Positions 1 through 8,660 of a DNA stretch of 64,000 bases are shown one piece after another. The notes under the pieces are model-generated. The model saw only the letters and a program-made list of their open reading frames with translations, did no database searches and was not told the origin of the DNA. A program made the translations under genes and the position numbers. Within the stretch, counting starts at the first letter, position 1. The number at the start of each line of letters is the position of its first letter. Source of the DNA: Primula veris (lineage: Eukaryota > Streptophyta > Magnoliopsida > Ericales > Primulaceae); contig OY821746.1 of the NCBI GenBank assembly GCA_963682055.1, positions 21,704,481 through 21,768,480 on the forward strand. The letters are read 5' to 3'.

Positions 1-370
1 ATCAAAATTATTTACACATACCAGCTAGTAAAATCACAGTTACATATTTACTACCCTCATAAATATTTACACAATAATTATGCATGAAGACGTTTTTACT
101 CTATCAAAATCAGTGTTTTAAAGAGAGAAATCTTGGCTAAAGCGTTTTCGCAAGAGCTACGCTAAAACTGTTAACTTTTAGCGAAAGCGAAAATCGAGCT
201 TTTTAAGCTTTGAATTGAGGTATTTTTATTACTACGAAGCTCGCTTGTTAAAGCAGTGATAAACAAATAGTCTTAAATAATAAAATTGGGGAAAAACCAA
301 GTCCAGCAAAAGAAATAAGACTCCCAAATACTCAAAACAACAACAAATTAGCAACACCCAGATAAAAAAG

Positions 371-465
371 AACATCTGAGGCGGCGAGAGAAGAGAGAGA
401 CGCTGAGATAAGTGAAGCTCATCGATTCGTAGAGAAGAGAGAGATGTGTGAATCGATGATGCCAT
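371..465 (-). pseudogene. Broken copy of transit-peptide-like first exon
   Basis: Minus-strand translation from the ATG at 465 begins MASSIHTSLSSLRI, matching the intact-looking copy at 7589-7703. The frame then departs through small deletions, and the end of the exon with its splice donor (the CACTG|GTATTT seen in the other copies) is missing. It is therefore a decayed duplicate. It has no downstream exons inside the window. Confidence 0.6.
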
Positions 466-1961
466 TAGCTATATATATATATATATATATAGTATATGTT
501 TGTGTGTGCATGCATATTTATATGCGAAATCTTAGCTAAAGCGTTTTTGCAAGAGCTATTGAATCGAGCTTTTTTTACTATGAAGCGCTTGTTAATACAG
601 TGATCAAAATTAGTCTTAAATAACGAAATTCGGTAACAATCAAGTCCAACAAAACAAATAGACTCCCAAACACTCATAACAGCTACAAATTAGCAAAACC
701 CAGATGATAAAAAATCTAACTTTAACTAATTTAAATCAAAATAAATAGCAAGTAGAAAGAGCAAAATACCACTGCCTAGGTGGCAACATCTGAGATTAAA
801 TAGGGAATTATCAATGTACAAATCTAGCAGGCATAAAATTAAATACCCAATGAAAAAAGAAAATATATTCAAAACAGACTTTAAAGAACACAAAACTGTT
901 TATACTTTAAGAACATATCTTTAAAAGAATAGTACTTTACATAAATAAGGATGCATGTACCAAAAGCTAGGTGCCTAATATATTCCAAAACAGACTTTAA
1001 AAATCACAAAACTGTTCCATCATAACAAATTCACACAATAACTATGCATCACAGCGCTTTTATTTTATCATAATTAGTCTTAGACAACAAAATTCGGGAG
1101 CAATCAACTCCAACAAAACAAATGGACTCTGAAACACTCATAACAGCTACAAATTAGCAACACCCAGATATAAAAAACCAACTTAAACTAATTTAAATCT
1201 AAATAAATAAAATGTAGAAAGAGCAATATCACTGCTTAGGTGGCAACATCTGAAGTGCTTTACATAAATAATGATGCATGCACTAAAGCTAGCTGCCAGA
1301 TTTTTATACACTTATCTCAGAAGTACAGAACTGTCACAACTCAAACCACACAAGATTTACATAGGCAATTATCAATGTACATAATCTAGCAGGAATTATA
1401 TTAAATACCCACTATGAGAAGAAAAAAAAGGTGCCTAATATATTCCAAAACAGACTTTAAAACTCACAAAACTGTTCCATCATAACAAATTTAGTCTTAA
1501 ATATCAAAATTTGGGAATAATCAAGTCCAACAAAAACAAGTAGACTCCCAAACACTCATAACAGCTACAAACTAGCAACACCCAGATAATAAAAAAAATT
1601 GAACTGATTTAAATCATAATAAATAATTACTTGTAGAAAGAGAAAAATCTGAGCCGGCGAGAAGAGAGAGAAACGCCAAGACAACGTTTTTATTCAATCA
1701 AAATCAGTGTTTTTAAAAAAGAAATCTTAGCTAAAGCGTTGAATCGAGCTTTTTTACTACGAAGCTCGCTTGTTAAAAACATTGATCAAATTTAGTCATA
1801 AAAAATAAAATTCGGGAACAATCAAGTACACTGTACAAGTGTTCAACAAAACAAATAGACTCGCAAACAGCTACAAATTAGCAACATCCAGATTAAAAAG
1901 AACCAAAATTTAACTAAATTAAATAACAATAATTACTTAATTAGTAGAAAAAGGAAAATAC

Positions 1962-2076
1962 CAGTGCTTAGGTGGCAACATCTGAGGCGGCGAGAGGAGA
2001 GAGAGACGCCGAGACGAGTGAAGCTCGTCGGAGAGATTCGGAGAGAGGAGAGAGATGCGTGAACCGATGACGCCAT
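1962..2076 (-). pseudogene. Orphan first exon: plastid transit-peptide-like, 38 codons
   Basis: The ATG is at 2076 on the minus strand. The translation starts MASSVHASLSSLRISPTSF and continues rich in Ser, Arg and Leu with almost no acidic residues, as expected of a chloroplast transit peptide. A good splice donor (CACTG|GTATTTTCC) follows after 115 nt, leaving phase 1. The copy at 7589-7703 has the same length and phase. No second exon is visible between here and position 1; the DNA to the left is only further copies of the unit. It could be the true start of a gene whose body lies left of the window, or a dead duplicate. I cannot identify the mature protein. Confidence 0.5.
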
Positions 2077-2100
2077 TAGCTATATATATGTGTGTGTGTA

Positions 2101-2106
2101 TTTATT
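2101..2106 (-). terminator. Possible AATAAA poly(A) signal for the 2145-2624 ORF
   Basis: AATAAA on the minus strand lies about 40 nt past the stop of the 2145-2624 ORF. The same stretch looks like flanking host repeat (compare position 1690), so this ORF may use a host-derived signal. Confidence 0.35.
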
Positions 2107-2144
2107 CAATCAAAATCAAAATTTTAAAGCGAGATCAGCCCAAT

Positions 2145-2624
2145 CTAAGGATCAATGGGTGGAAAAACCGAACTGCCAGACCGAGAGAAAGCAAAACGAG
2201 CAGAACAATTCAACCGAGCTTGGTACGAATCGTTCATGGCGACCAAATTGTCATTCTCCGAGGAGAGCCTGTTGTTTTCCGTAGTAAGAACCCTGACGCG
2301 CTCCACGAGCCGAGCATTCTTTACCATTATGCTAGCTAGGCCTTGAGGAGAGTTGTCAAACTCATCTTGAGAATGGTCCCAAATTTCCTCGGCATCATAC
2401 CAGGAGTTGGCCAGATGGTTTCTCTGTAGCAACAAGTGATCGAGCTGGCGACTCAGTGCCGAGATCTCGGTCCACTTCACCGTCTCTTCGGGATAAGAGC
2501 CGAACAAGCTCAAGGCCAAAACGCCATACTCTTTCTCAAGCCTTGCCATCCGACGGCGGACCCGAGATACCTCAGTGTCCAAGCCCTTCATCTGAGCATG
2601 ATATCTCACCACAGGTCCAGACAT
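2145..2624 (-). CDS. Coiled-coil protein A, 159 aa, antisense ORF of LTR element
   Basis: I do not recognise this protein. It starts MSGPVVRYHAQ; the related ORF at 3653-3946 also starts MSGP. Residues about 12-35 and 105-140 are rich in charged and leucine residues in heptad-like spacing (for example VKNARLVERVRVLTTEN), suggesting two coiled-coil segments. The middle contains LSRQLDHLLLQRNHLANSW. No signal peptide or membrane segment is evident. It ends PPIDP, close to the left edge of the element. A TATA-like box lies about 100 nt upstream of the ATG. It is the first and longest of four antisense ORFs. Whether it is expressed is unknown. Confidence 0.55.
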   Translation of the reverse strand: MSGPVVRYHAQMKGLDTEVSRVRRRMARLEKEYGVLALSLFGSYPEETVKWTEISALSRQLDHLLLQRNHLANSWYDAEEIWDHSQDEFDNSPQGLASIMVKNARLVERVRVLTTENNRLSSENDNLVAMNDSYQARLNCSARFAFSRSGSSVFPPIDP

Positions 2625-2721
2625 TCTGGGAAATTGTTTAGTACGGAAGAAAATAAAGGGCTGAGGAAGAGAGAAGCAAAAAGAAAAAAGATATGATAAA
2701 CTACCAAAGAAAAGAGAAGTA

Positions 2722-2728
2722 CTTATAG
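2722..2728 (-). promoter_or_regulatory. TATA-like box of coiled-coil ORF A
   Basis: CTATAAGT on the minus strand, about 100 nt upstream of the ATG at 2624. It matches the placement of TATA boxes before the other three ORFs of the array. Confidence 0.4.
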
Positions 2729-2982
2729 AACAGAGAGTATGATATTTTATGACCTTGCTTGGGAAATTACATATTTCCTGACATGCTTGGGGGCATGCAC
2801 ATTTCCTGACCTATTAGGGAGCATGCACATATGTTTGACAGTGATGGGGACATCTACTGACATCTGAGACTACAGTGCAGAAGAATTAAAGACGAGATAT
2901 TCAAAGATCTAGATTCCAGACAAACAACAAACCACATGTACAATATAAAAAGAAATGCAAAAATAAAAGGGCAAAAATACTT

Positions 2983-2988
2983 TTTATT
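2983..2988 (-). terminator. AATAAA signal downstream of ORF B
   Basis: Minus-strand ATTAATAAAAAG. The flanks (TTTATTAATGAAG and then TTACATC on the + strand) resemble those at 4514 and 5138, supporting common descent of the 3' ends. Confidence 0.45.
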
Positions 2989-3007
2989 AATGAAGATGGA
3001 ATACATC

Positions 3008-3120
3008 ATTGTTCATTACATCAAAAGACAATATTACATCGAGGTCTGTTACATCAAGGTCTATTACATCCGAGATAAAAACCTATTACATCCGAAAAGA
3101 TCTATTACATCCGAGAAGAG
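3008..3120 (-). repeat. Six-fold TTACATC motif (GATGTAAT on transcript strand)
   Basis: TTACATC occurs six times at spacings of about 12-25 nt. On the minus strand each reads GATGTAAT or GATGTAAC and would lie in the 3' UTR of ORF B. Confidence 0.6.
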
Positions 3121-3652
3121 CTAGTACAGAAGATCAGGCAAAGGATCAACTATATCAGCTGACCAAGTGAGCAGGAGACGCCAAAAAGAAAAAGTAAGAA
3201 GAAAGAGAAAGGAAAAGCAAGAAGAGGAAAAGAAGAAGAGTGCAAGAAAAGAAGTGATAAGAAAGAAGAGTCAAAAAGAAAAATGACCAACCCTAAATGT
3301 AACACAAAACCCTTTGGATCACAGGGCTGATTGTAACATCGTAGTGGTGCAAAAAAAAAAAAGAAAAAAAAAAGAAAAAGAGTGATGGGAGAGAAGATGA
3401 AGAAAAAGAAAGAGGAGGCACAGAAGAAAAACAGATGAGAAGAAGATAAAGAAATGAAGGAGACAGACAACTAAAAAGGAAGTCAATGAAACAAAAAAGA
3501 AAGGGGAAAAGAAGAGAACAGAGTATAAAAAAAAAAAACACAAGAGAGGAAGAGGAAGAAATGATGGAAACTGAGAAATAAAAAGAAGAAAAAGAAAGAG
3601 ATGGGAAAAGATGGGAAAAAACAGAGAAAAAGGAAAAAAAGAAGGGGGAAGG
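3121..3652. other. Purine-rich tract without a gene
   Basis: The + strand is nearly all A and G (AAGAAGAGG, GAAAAAGAAAGAG and similar). It gives long open frames of only Phe/Leu/Ser on the minus strand, which are low-complexity artefacts. It lies between ORF B and its predicted poly(A) signal and would be a pyrimidine-rich 3' UTR. Confidence 0.6.
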
Positions 3653-3946
3653 TTAGGGGAAAGTCGATCGGTATCGATGAGAGGGCTCGGCAGAGACATC
3701 CCTGTCCCTCAGTGTCGGGTTCCCCCTTAGCATCTCATTCTCTTCGACTAGAGCCTGACGAGCACGTCGGCAGTAAGCCAGTTCGGATCTTAGCCAAGTT
3801 AATTTCCGAACCATCTCGGTATGGTGATAACGCATCACCTTCAATTCCTCCTCGGTATCCCTCAACAGCCTTTGTACATGGTTATAGGAGGCTTCAAAGG
3901 CCTCCACTTGCAAAGCTAATGCTGATTGGGTGAAAGGACCAGACAT
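3653..3946 (-). CDS. Coiled-coil protein B, 97 aa, antisense ORF of LTR element
   Basis: I chose the ATG at 3946 because it gives the MSGP start shared with ORF A. An in-frame ATG further upstream (4018) would place the start close to, or within, the predicted promoter. The protein reads MSGPFTQSALALQVEAFEAS, and residues about 12-75 look like one long coiled coil (VQRLLRDTEEELKVM, then LTWLRSELAYCRRARQALVE). The C-terminus is short and polar. A TATA box (CTATAAATA) lies about 85 nt upstream. It is unrecognised as a family, and appears paralogous to ORF A at the N-terminus. Confidence 0.55.
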   Translation of the reverse strand: MSGPFTQSALALQVEAFEASYNHVQRLLRDTEEELKVMRYHHTEMVRKLTWLRSELAYCRRARQALVEENEMLRGNPTLRDRDVSAEPSHRYRSTFP

Positions 3947-4030
3947 CTTAGGGAAATTATAAGATGAGGGTCTATATATGGGGGAAAATAATATGATAAG
4001 AATTGTGGATGTAACCATGCTCTAAGCAGG

Positions 4031-4038
4031 TATTTATA
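4031..4038 (-). promoter_or_regulatory. TATA box of coiled-coil ORF B
   Basis: Minus-strand TCTATAAATACC, a near-consensus plant TATA box about 85 nt upstream of the chosen ATG. A second TATATAG at about 3972-3979 is too close to the ATG to be likely. Confidence 0.5.
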
Positions 4039-4040
4039 GA

Positions 4041-4500
4041 TCAATTAGATGAGGGCTGGGATCGAGAGTCGCAACCGTTCGCCAATGGGTATTCAGAAGC
4101 GACGACACTCAAAAGAGGTGTCTGTTCAAGAAAAACGTTTGGATTCCCAAAAGACTCTAAAGAGCGTGAGTAATTAAAAGCCACTCCTGTTCAAGAAACG
4201 TTTGGATTCTTACCAATATTTAAAGGGGGTAAGTAATAATGGCAGCAAAACACGCGTCATTTTTGGGAAGGGCAGCGGTTCAAATAAATATCCCAGATCT
4301 TTTGCACAAAGCTCAAGAAAACTCTGGTGAATAAGATTTTTTATGCACAAGGCTCAAGAAATCCTATTGGTCCCTAGATATAAAGAGTAAGAAGGTCCAA
4401 TGGATAAGATCAAACGCAAGGCCCAAGAAAAGCATTAATGAGGCCACAAGCGTGCGCAGTCAAAATAAATTGCATTGGGAAAGTAATTCAGATATAAACA
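4041..4500. other. Spacer between antisense ORFs B and C
   Basis: No ORF. A duplicated phrase, 'TCAAGAAAAACGTTTGGATTC' at about 4127 and a similar one at 4190, and 'GCTCAAGAAA' at 4310 and 4350, show short internal repeats. It would hold the promoter of ORF B and the end of the ORF C transcript. Confidence 0.5.
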
Positions 4501-4513
4501 AGAAAAAGAAATC

Positions 4514-4519
4514 TTTATT
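4514..4519 (-). terminator. AATAAA signal downstream of ORF C
   Basis: Minus-strand CAATAAAGAT, about 62 nt past the stop of ORF C. Its + strand flank TTTATTGATTG...ACTTCGTTACA matches TTTATTAATTT...ACTTCGATTACA at 5138. Confidence 0.5.
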
Positions 4520-4580
4520 GATTGGTTGATACTTCGTTACAGAAGAATCACAAAGAGGAAATACAATGAAAACAATAAAA

Positions 4581-4919
4581 TCATTTCATAGAAGGGCCCG
4601 CTTCGTCATTCGGCTTCCTTTTCGACCGAGCATACACTTCTTTAAGGGCCAATTTGTAAGCCCTCTTGGAAGCAAGCTGCCTATCTCTGGAGGCCTCGAG
4701 CTCTTTGATCCGAGCACGAGCACGAATACTATCGAGCAAAGACCTCTGGTGCTCCTTCTCTAGGGCATCCAATCGCTCGTCTAGTTCGGCAGCCCGACGA
4801 GCTTCCACCGACAGCCGGGCAACCCTCTTCTCGAGATAACGCACCTTCTGAACTTCCTCTTCCAGACGGACAACGTATTCAGGAAGGTTGTCACCATAGT
4901 TTTCAAGAGAAGAAGCCAT
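4581..4919 (-). CDS. Coiled-coil protein C, 112 aa, antisense ORF of LTR element
   Basis: The start at 4919 (MASSLENYGDNLPEYVVRLE) is preferred over an in-frame upstream ATG, because a TATAAAAGGGG box lies 50 nt before it and ORF D also starts MASS. Residues about 12-90 form a highly charged coiled coil (EEEVQKVRYLEKRVARL). Near the end, KRAYKLALKEVYARSK (about residues 85-100) is nearly identical to KRAYKLAFKELHARSK in ORF D, followed by an acidic or polar tail. So C and D are paralogues. The basic, conserved C-terminal block could bind nucleic acid, but this is only an inference. I know no named family for it. Confidence 0.6.
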   Translation of the reverse strand: MASSLENYGDNLPEYVVRLEEEVQKVRYLEKRVARLSVEARRAAELDERLDALEKEHQRSLLDSIRARARIKELEASRDRQLASKRAYKLALKEVYARSKRKPNDEAGPSMK

Positions 4920-4968
4920 TTGTTCGTTAATAAAGAATGAACTGCATAAAGAATACTGGGACAGTCCC

Positions 4969-4976
4969 CTTTTATA
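4969..4976 (-). promoter_or_regulatory. TATA box of coiled-coil ORF C
   Basis: Minus-strand CTTATAAAAGGGG, about 50 nt before the ATG at 4919. The GGGG after the box is shared with the ORF D promoter. Confidence 0.55.
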
Positions 4977-5137
4977 AGAAGAAACAAGGAGTAGATCAAA
5001 GGTCATCTCGAATAAATACAACCTCTTGAACTTCCCAAGAGCATTTACGGCGAATTAACCACAGTTCCAAATCCAATTAAAGTCATCCAAAAAGACATCA
5101 AGAAGATAAACAGACAAGAACAAGGAAAGGGAAATAT

Positions 5138-5143
5138 TTTATT
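5138..5143 (-). terminator. AATAAA signal downstream of ORF D
   Basis: Minus-strand TTAATAAAATATT, about 80 nt past the ORF D stop. Confidence 0.5.
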
Positions 5144-5222
5144 AATTTTAAAAACTTCGATTACAACTGAGGAGAAGACTCCCCATTCAAGAGAAATTAC
5201 GACAGAAATTACAAAAGGCTAA

Positions 5223-5543
5223 TTATTTCGAGGAAGAGCCTTCTTCATCGTCATCCGAACTCGGTTTAGACCGAGCATGCAACTCCTTGAAGGCAAGCTT
5301 ATAGGCCCTTTTTGCTGCCTTCTGCTTAGCCAGATTAGCCTCGAGCTTCTTTATATGCTCGTAGGCCCAATCCCGATCGGCCATCGTCACATGATGATCA
5401 GAATCCATGTTAGACAACCTTTTCTTGTAGTCTGAAACCTTGGCCACGAGCTTCTTATTCGCGGTACGAGATTTCTTGATTTCCGTTTCTAAATATGAAA
5501 TATAATTAAAGGAGCTCTCACCAGTAGAACCTGAAGAAGCCAT
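5223..5543 (-). CDS. Coiled-coil protein D, 106 aa, antisense ORF of LTR element
   Basis: Starts MASSGSTGESSFNYISYLE. Residues about 16-75 are a charged coiled coil (YLETEIKKSRTANKKLVAK). Residues 78-93, KRAYKLAFKELHARSK, match ORF C, and the protein ends in a Ser/Asp/Glu tail (PSSDDDEEGSSSK). A CTATAAAGGGG box lies about 55 nt upstream and AATAAA about 80 nt downstream, so the unit looks like a complete small gene. It is nearest to the LTR, reading away from it. The function is unknown; preservation of an open frame in two paralogues suggests selection or recent origin. Confidence 0.6.
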   Translation of the reverse strand: MASSGSTGESSFNYISYLETEIKKSRTANKKLVAKVSDYKKRLSNMDSDHHVTMADRDWAYEHIKKLEANLAKQKAAKRAYKLAFKELHARSKPSSDDDEEGSSSK

Positions 5544-5597
5544 TATGTCACGAGCAAATTAGTAAGTAAAATGTCTAAGTATGGAGGGAGAACACCC

Positions 5598-5604
5598 CTT
5601 TATA
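5598..5604 (-). promoter_or_regulatory. TATA box of coiled-coil ORF D
   Basis: Minus-strand TCCTATAAAGGGGTG, same arrangement as the ORF C promoter. Confidence 0.55.
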
Positions 5605-5786
5605 GGATTTTTCCTCGAAGAAAGATATTAGGATAGGAAACATTAAATGTGCCCCCTGGGAACCGTCATAAGTCTATTGCGTTTCTCGATGAAGCGTTGG
5701 GAAGGACAAGACCGAAGTAACTTTATCGACAAACCGAACATGACTCCCCCGACATGGAAACCACGCCGAGGAAGTCAGGGAGCACT

Positions 5787-6354
5787 TGATAGAACATAAA
5801 AATGAGACCCGAATATTTTATCCGGGTGATAATCAACCCACTTTATAAATGGGTATCCAACGCTTAAATGGGTCATCTCATACTTTTTATAGGAATTGAG
5901 GTATTACTACCAAAAGCCCAAGCTCAATCAAATTGGGACCCATGTCTGAAAAATCCCTGGGATGAAGACATTTGTCAATATCCTAGAATGCGCAGTTGCC
6001 TATAAATAGCCAACTACCCCTCCTAGAAAAGGACCAGAAAATCTATCCAAAAAATATAGAGAGAAGTTAAGAAAAGAGAGAAACTAACCAAAGCATATCA
6101 CTTCGAGAAATAAACCGAGAAAAGACAGCCGAGCACCGAATAAAAGGGGAGAAAGATCAAGACGAGAGATTAAATAGTCATATCGAGCACAATTGTAAAA
6201 CAGAAATACTAATCCGAGCAAATGTAATAGTCCGAACAAGGACAATAATCCGAGTAATAATAAAGATCAGGAAGTATCCTTTATTCACGGTTGATTTACC
6301 ATTATATCATTGTTGAAAAGCCTAACGCGACCGACCAAAGTTATGGCTTTATCA
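5787..6354 (+). repeat. LTR (3' LTR-like), 568 bp
   Basis: The ends are TGATA...TATCA, a 5-bp perfect inverted repeat with the canonical TG/CA. Inside are a TATA box CCTATAAATAG near 6000 and an AATAAAG signal near 6258, giving U3-R-U5 in + orientation. A partly purine-rich stretch (GAGGAAGTCAGGGAGCACT) sits just before the start, as a weak polypurine tract would. No primer-binding site follows 6354, so this is the downstream LTR, or a solo one. I see no second copy in the window and could not identify a target-site duplication. Confidence 0.6.
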
Positions 6355-6947
6355 ATTATTTTTTCCTTTTTTGGTCAATTTTACACCTCTAAATCTCGGA
6401 TACAAAAAGAAAAAGAAAAAGAAAGTAGAAATCAAGATAAAAAAAAGAAAATTTGAGAAAGAAAAGTACAAAAAGGAAAAAATAAAAAAAGAAAGGTACA
6501 AAAAGTGAATAAATCCAAAATTTTCATACGTGGAATTAGAAACTAATAACCTTGAATTCTAGAGTGTGTAAAGAAATATCGCAAATTCTGTATTCGAAAA
6601 GCATACTAAAACTAACATTTTTATTATTATTATTGTCGTACAAAACTTTCCAACCTCCAAAAAAATACTGTTATTTCATTAAAATTGTCAAACCTACCAC
6701 TCTATTTCTTATTTTTGGGCAAACCATTTTTACAGTTGTATCCAATTCATTCATTCATACCTAAATCACTTTTAATTGATTACTCAATACATGAGTACAT
6801 CGAGATTGGCTATAGGATAGATAGTACGAAAATGCTCAACCCTTTGGTGACTAGGCTCCGTACGTAATTAGTTAATTTCTAAACATTTAGTTCACCAAAT
6901 TAAAATTTTCCCATAATAAGTATTTTGGGACAAAGAGAGCGTGGTCC
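6355..6947. other. A-rich non-coding stretch
   Basis: Contains A/G low-complexity DNA (6390-6510). No gene supported. Confidence 0.5.
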
Positions 6948-7118
6948 TTGAGCTAAAAGACACAAGGCGGACTTCAGACCGAAACTGCCCCGTCTAGCAC
7001 CTAATCACCAATTCGCTTAGTCACGCCTAATATCTTATGCTTCTCGACTCCACCAACCGTATAAACGTTGCCTAATTTGCGTTTAACGTTTATGCGCGTC
7101 TTTTAAAAACACCGGTAT
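6948..7118 (-). mobile_element. Degenerate AGGCG-type MITE
   Basis: Reverse complement of the GGCG/ATTAGGCG-rich element seen at 14097 and 57185: it has CACCTAATCACC and CACGCCTAATAT, with a right end GCGCGTCTTTTAAAAACACC matching the TTTTAAAACA end of the family and a left end with CTAAAAGACAC. No target duplication found. Old copy. Confidence 0.4.
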
Positions 7119-7325
7119 TTTCAGATAGTTTAAACCAACTATTTATAATTCATGTTGATCATAGCGTAGTATAGGCAATGCAAATTCTCTATGTAATTTA
7201 GCGCCAGATAGAGAAAACATGAATGTGACTGGCCAACTGGTCTAAACGATTAAATGATCATGTCTGTAAATTAAGAATTACAATACAGTTAAACCTCTTT
7301 TAAAGTAATACACTTGATACCGGAA
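7119..7325. other. Unexplained segment between MITE remnant and host repeat
   Basis: No gene or recognised element. It ends where the host unit resumes (AAAGCGTTTTTGCAAGAGC), so it may belong to the insertion that begins at 2138. Confidence 0.4.
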
Positions 7326-7720
7326 AAAGCGTTTTTGCAAGAGCTATGCTAAAAGCGGGCCTAAAAAGTAAGTTTTTTAAGCTTTTCTTAAGCTTTGAAT
7401 CGATATATTTTATCTAGCTATGAATCGAGTTTTTTTACTATGAAGCACGCCACTTAAACTAGTAATAAAAAACAGTCTTAAGTAACAAAACAAAACAAAT
7501 AGCTACAAAATAGCAACACCCAGATAAAAAAGAATCAAACTTGAACTAATTAAAATCAAGATATTAGTAAAAAGATAAAAAAAAATACCAGTGCTTAGGT
7601 GGCAACATCTGAGGCGGCGAGAGGAGAGAGAGACGCCGAGACGAGTGAAGCTGGCCGGAGAGATTCTTAGAGAGGAGAGAGATGCGTGAATCGATGAAGC
7701 CATTAAACTATATATTTAAT
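7326..7720 (-). repeat. Sixth copy of host first-exon/intron unit
   Basis: Matches the 1690-2080 copy across intron and exon, including GCGGCGAGAGGAGAGAGAGA. Its position shows that the host unit was split by, or duplicated around, the 2138-7325 segment. Confidence 0.65.
7589..7703 (-). pseudogene. Best-preserved orphan first exon, transit-peptide-like
   Basis: ATG at 7703; translation MASSIHASLSSLRISPASF followed by TRLGVSLSSRRLRCCHLSTG, then the donor CTG|GTATTTTTT. Length 115 nt and phase 1, identical to the 1962-2076 copy. The amino-acid makeup (Ser/Arg/Leu, no Asp/Glu) is typical of plastid targeting. The next exon would have to lie to the left, but the insert at 2138-7325 and further copies of the same unit lie there. 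So this copy is either separated from its gene by a very large first intron or dead. Confidence 0.5.
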
Positions 7721-8344
7721 AAATATTATTTATATTATATGTTTTTCAGTTTGTGTGTGTGTATAATATATATATATATATGTGTGTGTATCTATTTATC
7801 TCTTTTGTATAGAGATAGAGAGAGATAGAGAGGGGGAATTGCTGATGAAAGAGGGTTTGTCTGTATGTTTAACCTTTCCAAGGAATAATTGCATTACTTA
7901 TTTGCATTTTATGGTCCATTTAGTTTTAATAATCACTCAACTAGTCACGTAATTTTAATTAATTACCTAGTTTATTCTTCTTACCAAATTCACATGTGGT
8001 TTAAGATTTGATGGTTCTAGTTAATATATTTATAATTTTTCTATTTCGATAAACTAAATATATATAATAGGATAAAACTATATAAATAATATAGTTTATT
8101 AATTAGGGTGTCTCAACTATTTCGTGTCCTAAAGTTTATAAATATACAGTTTCTACGTGTTTGTATCATGTCGTGTTAGAAAACATATTCGTCTCCATGC
8201 TAAATAAGTTTCCATGTAACATGGACTAGGTAGCACGACTGCTTCGGATACCGATAATACTTGAGTACGTACCAAACAATTATATCTCTCGGTAAGTAAA
8301 TAAAACAAATAAATAAGAATGTGACGGAATATAATACTAATAGT
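7721..8344. other. Intergenic, with TG/TA/GA microsatellites
   Basis: Short GT, TA and AGAGAT runs at about 7750-7840, then AT-rich sequence. No gene seen. Confidence 0.5.
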
Positions 8345-8660
8345 TAGGGCTGGACGAAAAATCGAAAAAACAGAATCGGACCGATAACCGAACCGAAAAA
8401 GACCGAAACCGAAAAACCAAAAAAAATTTGGGTCGGTTTCGGTTTTCAATAAAACCGAACCGAAAAAGACCGAAACCGAAAAAACGTGAAAAAACCCAAA
8501 AAACCCCGAAAATAACCGAAAAACCGAAAATAACCCGAAACCGAACCGGAAAAAACCGGTCCGGTTCGGTCCAAAAAATAAAAAACCCAAAACCGAAAAA
8601 TATGTTTGGTTTCGATTTCGGTTTTGCTAAAAACCGGACCGGACCGAACCCCGCCCTACT
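8345..8660 (+). repeat. ACCGAA-rich element, copy 1
   Basis: Starts near AGGGCTGGACGAAAA and ends CCGAACCCCGCCCT, with dozens of degenerate ACCGAAA units between. The ends AGGGC...GCCCT are inverted. A second copy in opposite orientation lies at 27305-27572. Confidence 0.65.

Larger units (their letters stand above)
1..2130 (-). repeat. Array of degenerate copies of a host first-exon/intron unit
   Basis: Five related blocks start near 125, 525, 1040, 1480 and 1690, and a sixth lies at 7326-7720. Shared landmarks in order on the + strand are GCTAAAGCGTTTTTGCAAGAG, TACGAAGCTCGCTTGTTAA, AACAATCAAGTCCAACAAAA, CAGCTACAAATTAGCAACA and GTGCTTAGGTGGCAACATC. The last landmark belongs to a predicted exon read on the minus strand; the others look intronic. 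Copies differ by deletions and small insertions, so this is an old tandem duplication. I see no intact gene in it. The block ends near 2130, where a retroelement-like segment begins. Confidence 0.75.
2138..6354 (+). mobile_element. Truncated LTR-element fragment with antisense ORFs (Tat-like by inference)
   Basis: The right end is an LTR-like block (5787-6354, separate entry) that reads on the + strand. Left of it are four ORFs on the opposite strand. Ty3/gypsy elements of the Tat lineage are known to carry extra antisense ORFs between pol and the 3' LTR, so this layout fits the 3' end of such an element. There is no gag-pol and no 5' LTR. The left edge at about 2138 falls abruptly inside the host repeat, whose sequence resumes near 7326, so the total insertion may extend past 6354. 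The lineage call is an inference from layout; no reverse transcriptase is present to confirm it. Confidence 0.55.

Noticed and set aside
3150..3699. Three long overlapping minus-strand open frames rich in Phe/Leu/Ser
   Set aside because: They translate a purine-rich low-complexity tract; no domain, no codon bias, frames overlap each other.
6355..6510. Possible second LTR or primer site after 6354
   Set aside because: The sequence is T then A/G low complexity and has no tRNA-complementary motif.
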